The notes below the pieces were generated by a model. The model was not told the DNA's origin, ran no database searches, and worked only from the letters and a program-made list of their open reading frames with translations. The position numbers were made by a program, and so were the translations under genes. Shown piece after piece: positions 40,489 through 44,197 of a DNA stretch of 44,197 nucleotides (within the stretch, counting starts at the first letter, position 1; the number at the start of each line of letters is the position of its first letter). Source of the DNA: Paenibacillus humicus NBRC 102415 (GTDB taxonomy: Bacteria > Bacillota > Bacilli > Paenibacillales > Paenibacillaceae). The stretch spans positions 1 through 44,197 of the forward strand of contig NZ_BIMD01000041.1 of assembly GCF_004000905.1 (NCBI RefSeq), given 5' to 3'.

Positions 40489-41133
40489 TCAGCCGATTCG
40501 TACATAAGGATTGTTCTGCATTTCATGCCCGATCGTCGTCGCCGGCCCGTGGCCGTTGTGGACCTTGACCTGCGGATCGAGGCGATAGAGCTTGGACCGG
40601 ATGGAGTTGTACAGATCCGCCTCGCGCCCGCCGGGCAGATCCGTGCGCCCGATCGATTGCCGGAACAGCACGTCGCCGGAAAAAAGGTCCGAGCCATGCA
40701 GGAAGCTGACGCTTCCGGGGCTGTGGCCCGGAGTATGAAGGACACGGAAGCTGAATCCCGCCAGCTCCAGCTTCATGCCCTCGTCGAGAGCGTATTCGGC
40801 CGGATCGGTTACAAGCGGCGGCGTCATATGGCTCCACCGCAGCGATCCGTTCTTCGCGGGATCGGTCAGCCAATCCGCCTCCAGATCGTGGATATAGACC
40901 GGGCAGCCGAATGCCTTGCGAACTTCGTCCACGCCGCCCATATGGTCCAGATGGGCGTGGGTCAAGAGAATCGCCTCCAGCTTGAAGCCACCGCTGCGGA
41001 TGCGCTCCACGAGGCGCTTCGGCTCCATGCCGGGATCGATGACGACCGCCTGGCCGCTCTCTTCGTTGATCAACAGGTAGCAGTTCGTCTGGATGGGGCC
41101 GAGCACGAACTTCTCGATCTTCATCGCGCTCAT
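40489..41133 (-). CDS. Metallo-beta-lactamase-fold hydrolase (glyoxalase II-like)
   Basis: 214 aa dinuclear zinc hydrolase. The motif THAHLDHMGG gives H59, H61, D63 and H64. HTPGHSPGSVSF gives H137 (its flanking H133 is typical), SGDVLF gives D154 and NGHGPATTIGHE gives H195. This pattern is that of the GloB/YqgX subgroup, thiolester hydrolases whose physiological substrates are often unknown. The start ATG shares one base with the stop of the thioredoxin-like gene (TGATG); MKIEKFVLG three codons later is an alternative. The coupling suggests a joint role in thiol or redox metabolism, for example bacillithiol adducts. That last step is inference. Confidence 0.92.
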   Translation of the reverse strand: MSAMKIEKFVLGPIQTNCYLLINEESGQAVVIDPGMEPKRLVERIRSGGFKLEAILLTHAHLDHMGGVDEVRKAFGCPVYIHDLEADWLTDPAKNGSLRWSHMTPPLVTDPAEYALDEGMKLELAGFSFRVLHTPGHSPGSVSFLHGSDLFSGDVLFRQSIGRTDLPGGREADLYNSIRSKLYRLDPQVKVHNGHGPATTIGHEMQNNPYVRIG

Positions 41134-41699
41134 CAGATCGACGAGAACAGCTCGCGCAGCTCGCGAACGACTTCTCTCTGATAGGCGGCGTCTTCGCCGT
41201 AGCGGCGCATGATCTCCTTGCGCGTCTCGGCCAGGTTATCCTGATAGTCGGGCGCTTCGCGGTCGGTGTTCTCCTGCTTGAACCGGACCATCGGCTCCTG
41301 GATGCGTTCCGGGCGCGGGCCCCATTGCCCGAGCACATGGCCGCCGGTGTCGGCGACGATGACGATCGGCACCGAGCGCCCTCCCATGGTGAGGAACTGG
41401 TCCATCGTATCGAGATGCTCTTCCATAATCAGCACTTCGACGGGCACGCCGCTGTTCTCCAGAGCGCGAAGCACGGCCGGGATGTTGCGCACGACGTCCC
41501 CGCACCAATCCGCCATCAGGATCAGCACGCGCAGATCGTCGCGGTTGTTCAGCGATTCGAAAAACTCGCGGTCGTCCTCGCTTTCCCATTCGAAGCGGTC
41601 GTACCAGGAGTCGAAAGCTTCCTTGTTTTTCGTCATGCCTTCGCGGAACTGCTGCGGCGTGATTCCCTTCGACAGCTTGTCGGCTATTTGCTTGGCCAT
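41133..41699 (-). CDS. Thioredoxin-like protein with a single active-site cysteine
   Basis: 188 aa member of the Thioredoxin_9-type family. The segment RVLILMADWCGDVVRNIPA holds W65-C66-G67-D68, where the second Cys of the usual CxxC motif is replaced by Val/Asp region residues. A cis-Pro follows in GRSVPIVIVAD. There is no signal peptide, so it is cytoplasmic. A monothiol thioredoxin fold may act as a thiol reductase with bacillithiol or hold a target through a mixed disulfide. The start ATG at 41699 has AAGGAG about 10 nt upstream. It is translationally coupled to the MBL hydrolase gene. Family members are common in Bacillales, but their partners are unknown. Confidence 0.88.
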   Translation of the reverse strand: MAKQIADKLSKGITPQQFREGMTKNKEAFDSWYDRFEWESEDDREFFESLNNRDDLRVLILMADWCGDVVRNIPAVLRALENSGVPVEVLIMEEHLDTMDQFLTMGGRSVPIVIVADTGGHVLGQWGPRPERIQEPMVRFKQENTDREAPDYQDNLAETRKEIMRRYGEDAAYQREVVRELRELFSSI

Positions 41700-41787
41700 A
41701 GGTTATCCACTCCTTGTCGCCTTGCCGCCGGCGGCGGCTTTCGGCCCATTTCCATCTATTGTACCAAACGTCCGGACTGCGCCACAA

Positions 41788-42396
41788 TCAGACCGTGCGG
41801 CCGCGGGAGCGCAAGTATTTGAACAGCACGTACATGATCAGCACCGCGACGGCGACCAGAATGGCCGGCATCGTGTAAGGAGCCGCCTTGTCCTTGATCT
41901 GTTCCCAGTTGCTGCCCAGGCTGCGGCCGATGTAGACGAACAGGATCGACCACGGAAGCGAAGCGATCGCCGTCAGCAGCGTGAACGTGGACAGCGGCAT
42001 GCGGGCCATTCCCGCAGGAATGGAGATGACCTGGCGCATCACCGGAACGAAGCGGGCGGTGAACACCATACCCGGACCGTAGCGCTGGAACCAGCCTTCG
42101 GCGATATCGATATGCTTCGGCTTGATCTTGATGTATTTCCCGTATTTGTCCAGGAACGGACGCCCTCCGTACAAGCCGATCGCGTACAGGATCCACTGCT
42201 GCAGGATCGCGCCGATCGTCCCGCAAAGAACCGCTCCCCAGAAGGTCATGCTTCCCGTGGATACCATGTAGCCGGCATAACCGAGTACGATCTCGCTCGG
42301 AATCACTTCCATGGCCAGCCCCAGAATGATGCCGAAATACCCGAGCTTCTCTACGATGCCGAGCAAATAAGTGACGAGTTCATGAAACAAGTGCAT
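41788..42396 (-). CDS. DedA family membrane protein
   Basis: 202 aa protein of the SNARE-associated/DedA family. The motif EVIPSEIVLGYAGYMV lies near residues 30-45. FTARFVPVMRQVISIPAGMARMP is the signature block containing the re-entrant loop and conserved Arg. Several helices follow, ending with AILVAVAVLIMYVLFKYLR. DedA proteins have been linked to membrane phospholipid and undecaprenyl phosphate transport, resistance to cationic peptides and pH stability. The ATG at 42396 has GGAG 8 nt upstream; the frame is open far beyond but contains nothing DedA-like. The gene is divergent from the cupredoxin gene. Confidence 0.93.
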   Translation of the reverse strand: MHLFHELVTYLLGIVEKLGYFGIILGLAMEVIPSEIVLGYAGYMVSTGSMTFWGAVLCGTIGAILQQWILYAIGLYGGRPFLDKYGKYIKIKPKHIDIAEGWFQRYGPGMVFTARFVPVMRQVISIPAGMARMPLSTFTLLTAIASLPWSILFVYIGRSLGSNWEQIKDKAAPYTMPAILVAVAVLIMYVLFKYLRSRGRTV

Positions 42397-42561
42397 GCCT
42401 TCCACTCCAATCTCATAATGAGGCGATGCTTTCGCCGCCGGTGTTTGTCCCGGTAATTCTATCATAGGCTTCCCAAATGGTGCCATAGGACAAACGGTCA
42501 TGGCGGCCAGAACGGATGCATAGAATATGTTGATGTCATGGACAAGAAGGGGTGGACCGCA

Positions 42562-43017
42562 ATGAACGCCATTATTGTAACGAGAAAACAGCTCCGGCTC
42601 GCGGCTCTCGCGCTCACGATCGCCATTCTTGCCGTCGCCTGCTGGAGGCTGTATCCGAGCGTTTCCGGCGAAGCGGCTTCGGCGACGGCAGCGGCGAATC
42701 CGCAAGTATTCGAGATGGTCACCGGCGAGTTCAGAAGCCAGACGGCAGACGGCAAGGAAATCGAAGTGTACCAATGGAGCCCGAACTTCCTCACGGTGAA
42801 GAAAGGCGAGCAGGTCACGCTGCGCATCACCGGCGTCAACGGCGCCAGCCACCCGTTCGTCATTGAAGGGCTCGGCGTAAAAGGAGTGGTCAAAAAAGGG
42901 TCGGTGACGGAAGTCAGCTTCACGCCGGAAAAAGCAGGCACCTATCCGATCATCTGCATGACCCATACGGACCTCAAGCACGGCGGACCGATGGTCGGGT
43001 ACATCCATGTCCAGTAG
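42562..43017 (+). CDS. Membrane-anchored cupredoxin-like protein
   Basis: 151 aa. An N-terminal membrane anchor is at about 10-29 (LRLAALALTIAILAVACW), with the Cys at 27 in a non-lipobox context. The cupredoxin domain (about 50-151) has candidate copper ligands H97 (ASHPFVIEG), C132 and H135 (PIICMTHTD), with H140 and M144 nearby (KHGGPMVGY). This His...Cys...His...Met order fits a type 1 or nitrosocyanin-like site. The role, such as electron carrier or copper binding outside the membrane, is inference. The ATG at 42562 has AAGGGGTGG 6 nt upstream; an ATG eight codons earlier has none. It is a single gene followed by a strong terminator. Confidence 0.87.
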   Translation: MNAIIVTRKQLRLAALALTIAILAVACWRLYPSVSGEAASATAAANPQVFEMVTGEFRSQTADGKEIEVYQWSPNFLTVKKGEQVTLRITGVNGASHPFVIEGLGVKGVVKKGSVTEVSFTPEKAGTYPIICMTHTDLKHGGPMVGYIHVQ

Positions 43018-43059
43018 GCCGACCGTTACCGGGCATGCTTGAAACGATTGGAAAGCCGA

Positions 43060-43098
43060 AAAAGCTGCGTTCCCTTTCGGGGAAGCAGCTTTTTTTTC
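43060..43098 (+). terminator. Strong intrinsic terminator after the cupredoxin gene
   Basis: AAGCTGC / GCAGCTT encloses TTCCC / GGGAA with a 4-nt loop and is followed by T8. It lies 45 nt after the stop. Next comes about 200 nt with no gene. Confidence 0.92.
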
Positions 43099-43299
43099 AT
43101 GAGGCCGAGGGCGGATCGCCGCCCCAAGCCGGAACCGGAGCGGAAGCTATCGGCATAGCGCGGCCAAGGCGTTCGCGGCAGGAGCAAAAGGCGAAGCAGA
43201 GCATAACGTTCCGGGCGATAAAGCGGATGGCCTCCGGCTTGCGCCGGCCTGCACATCCTGCCTGCCCGAACATATATTGTGGGGAAAGGAGTGGGCTCG

Positions 43300-43614
43300 A
43301 TGAACGGCATGCCAAGCAACAAGCATCAGCGTGAGCTCCCTACCGCCCGCAAAATCCGGCGCGCCTGCAGCAATGAGCTGTACCGGACCGCCAAGCGCCT
43401 GAAAGGATACATTTCCAAGGAGCAGATGGAGCAGGCGGAAAAGCTGTATACGCGCAAGGTTTATCTCAATCTCGTGTTCGTCCACGAGAACCGCGACAAC
43501 CGCAAAAAGCTGTGCGACTGGTGGGACGACAACGTCGCCGCCGAAATTGCCGAGCTGTGGCAGGCCGACCCGGAAAAGCTGAAGTCGGCATTCCGCGATG
43601 CCTTCGGCGGCTGA
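43300..43614 (+). CDS. Conserved 104-aa basic protein of unknown function
   Basis: It starts MNGMPSNKHQRELPTARKIR at 43300 with AAGGAG 8 nt upstream; the frame also opens at a GTG seven codons earlier, without a site. It is helical and Lys/Arg-rich (RRACSNELYRTAKRLKGYIS, QMEQAEKLYTRKVYLN), with Trp pairs (CDWWDDN) and the end DPEKLKSAFRDAFGG. There is no signal peptide or membrane segment. I recall similar proteins in Paenibacillus but no established function. A CATATATTG box lies just upstream, though too close to the ribosome site for a normal leader. Confidence 0.78.
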   Translation: MNGMPSNKHQRELPTARKIRRACSNELYRTAKRLKGYISKEQMEQAEKLYTRKVYLNLVFVHENRDNRKKLCDWWDDNVAAEIAELWQADPEKLKSAFRDAFGG

Positions 43615-43667
43615 AGGAAATCCAAACCGCGGCGCGAAGGCTGCGGCTGAACGCGCTTAGGGTTCCA

Positions 43668-43774
43668 AAGGCTGCGGACTACGGTATGGCTTCATGCGAT
43701 GAGGACCAAGGCTGCGGACTACGGTATGGCTTCATGCGCTGAGGACCAAGGCTGGCGGACTACGGTATGGCTGC
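43668..43774. repeat. 40-bp tandem repeat, 2.7 copies
   Basis: Three units begin at 43668, 43708 and 43748 with AAGGCTGCGGACTACGGTAT. The first two are 40 nt long and differ by one base (GCGATG versus GCGCTG); the third is partial, with one inserted G (GCTGGCGG). The last unit overlaps the stop codon of the minus-strand TPR gene. Unit ends read TGAGGACC. No spacers of variable sequence are present, so it is not a CRISPR array. Confidence 0.85.
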
Positions 43775-44197
43775 CGCCATCCGGCCGTCCAGCAGCTCCG
43801 CAAGCGAAGCGGCAGCTGCCGCAGCTTCCGGCATCATGAGGAAGCCGCGGCTGTTCGCCGGCGTCCCGGGGAGCGGTGCTTGCCGGACAAGCTCCGAGTA
43901 GTCCGCATACAGCGCGAGACCCCGCCTGGCCGTGCCTCGGGCCAGCGCAGCCTTTCCTTGCCGGAGCTGCAGCTGCGCCAGCTGTAGCAGCAGCTCCGGC
44001 ACGGCCGCCTGCCTGGACGCGTTCCACTTGTCCAGGCGCAGCGCCGCGCGCAGCCGCGCTTCCGCGCGCGGCGCATCCCCAAGCTCGGCATAAGCCACGC
44101 CGAGCTCCCACTGCAGCGGAGCGGACTGCGGCTCATAGCGCAGTCCGTCCGCCAGCAGCGCCGTCCTCCCGCGAGGCGGGAGGAGAGGCGCCAGGTC
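43760..44197 (-). CDS. TPR-repeat protein, C-terminal part (5' end outside the window)
   Basis: About 145 codons are visible; the frame enters from the right edge without a start. Residues form alternating amphipathic helices with the TPR pattern: LQWELGVAYAELGDAPRAEA, LRAALRLDKWN, LLQLAQLQLRQGKAALARGT, RRGLALYADYSELVR. The last of these resembles the repeats C-terminal to GT2 glycosyltransferase domains in Paenibacillus, which suggests a TPR glycosyltransferase, but the catalytic part is outside. The product ends with an Ala-rich helix (PEAAAAAASLAELLDGRM). The stop lies inside the third copy of the 40-bp tandem repeat. It is strikingly rich in Ala, Arg and Leu from very high GC codons. Confidence 0.65.
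   Translation of the reverse strand, partial: DLAPLLPPRGRTALLADGLRYEPQSAPLQWELGVAYAELGDAPRAEARLRAALRLDKWNASRQAAVPELLLQLAQLQLRQGKAALARGTARRGLALYADYSELVRQAPLPGTPANSRGFLMMPEAAAAAASLAELLDGRMAAAIP

Noticed and set aside
42520-42528. CATAGAATA as a mother-cell sigma promoter for the cupredoxin gene
   Set aside because: The -10 pattern matches, but no AC lies 16-17 nt upstream; such matches occur by chance in this window.
43668-43774. Possible CRISPR array
   Set aside because: Units follow each other directly with no variable spacers and no dyad repeat; no cas gene is near.

Overview
The window looks like chromosomal DNA of a Paenibacillus-type spore former (Paenibacillaceae, Firmicutes). The grounds are strong AGGAGG ribosome binding sites, TTG and GTG starts, a moderately high GC content, YesM/AraC-type two-component genes beside a LplABC-type sugar transporter, a cortex morphogenetic protein (CmpA), DUF4183 proteins and a SprT/YdcK protein. 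The genus is inferred from gene content, not from a database match.

Region 1 (1-15,577, all minus strand) is an exopolysaccharide (EPS) locus read from right to left. It starts with an unknown 133-aa protein, then a Wzz/CpsC-type co-polymerase and a BY-tyrosine kinase. A 600-nt spacer with a highly structured RNA candidate follows. Then come GalU, a GT2 glycosyltransferase, a 13-codon ORF coupled to the Wzx flippase, a pyruvyl transferase, the priming sugar-phosphate transferase, GDP-fucose synthase, GDP-mannose 4,6-dehydratase, a Wzy-type polymerase, two GT4 enzymes, a WcaF-like acyltransferase and a third GT4 that runs off the left edge. Together they predict a Wzx/Wzy-exported, fucose-containing, pyruvylated and acylated polysaccharide. 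A GtrA-like gene (16,130-16,564) lies upstream behind its own terminator.

Region 2 (16.6-20.1 kb) is more AT-rich. It holds a small unknown gene, a lipoate-protein ligase, a secreted 149-aa protein and a DUF2500 membrane protein, most with clear terminators.

Region 3 (20.4-26.4 kb, minus) is a complete dipeptide/oligopeptide ABC transporter operon (binding protein, OppB, OppC, OppD, OppF). A stable hairpin follows the binding-protein gene and a cre-like site lies upstream.

Region 4 (26.9-34.6 kb, minus) holds two Lpl-type permeases, their binding lipoprotein, an AraC-type response regulator, a YesM-type histidine kinase and an M42 aminopeptidase. This is a typical Paenibacillus sugar-uptake module with its own two-component sensor.

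Region 5 (34.9-37.9 kb) has two DUF4183 modules in one open frame. Five tRNA genes follow in two minus-strand units (Asn-Ser and Glu-Lys-Leu), each with a recognisable promoter and terminator. Then come a SprT-like protein, a conserved 117-aa protein and the sporulation gene cmpA with a mother-cell-type promoter candidate.

Region 6 (38-44.2 kb) has a Tex-family RNA-binding protein, a metallo-beta-lactamase-fold hydrolase coupled to a thioredoxin-like protein, a DedA membrane protein, a membrane-anchored cupredoxin, a small conserved protein, a 40-bp tandem repeat and the C-terminal part of a TPR protein cut by the right edge.

No CRISPR array, prophage, transposase or toxin-antitoxin pair was seen. 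The most interesting unexplained signals are the structured RNA between the BY-kinase and galU genes (positioned like the Bacillus EAR antitermination element), the unknown first gene of the EPS operon, the mini-ORF in front of wzx, and the in-frame DUF4183 pair.
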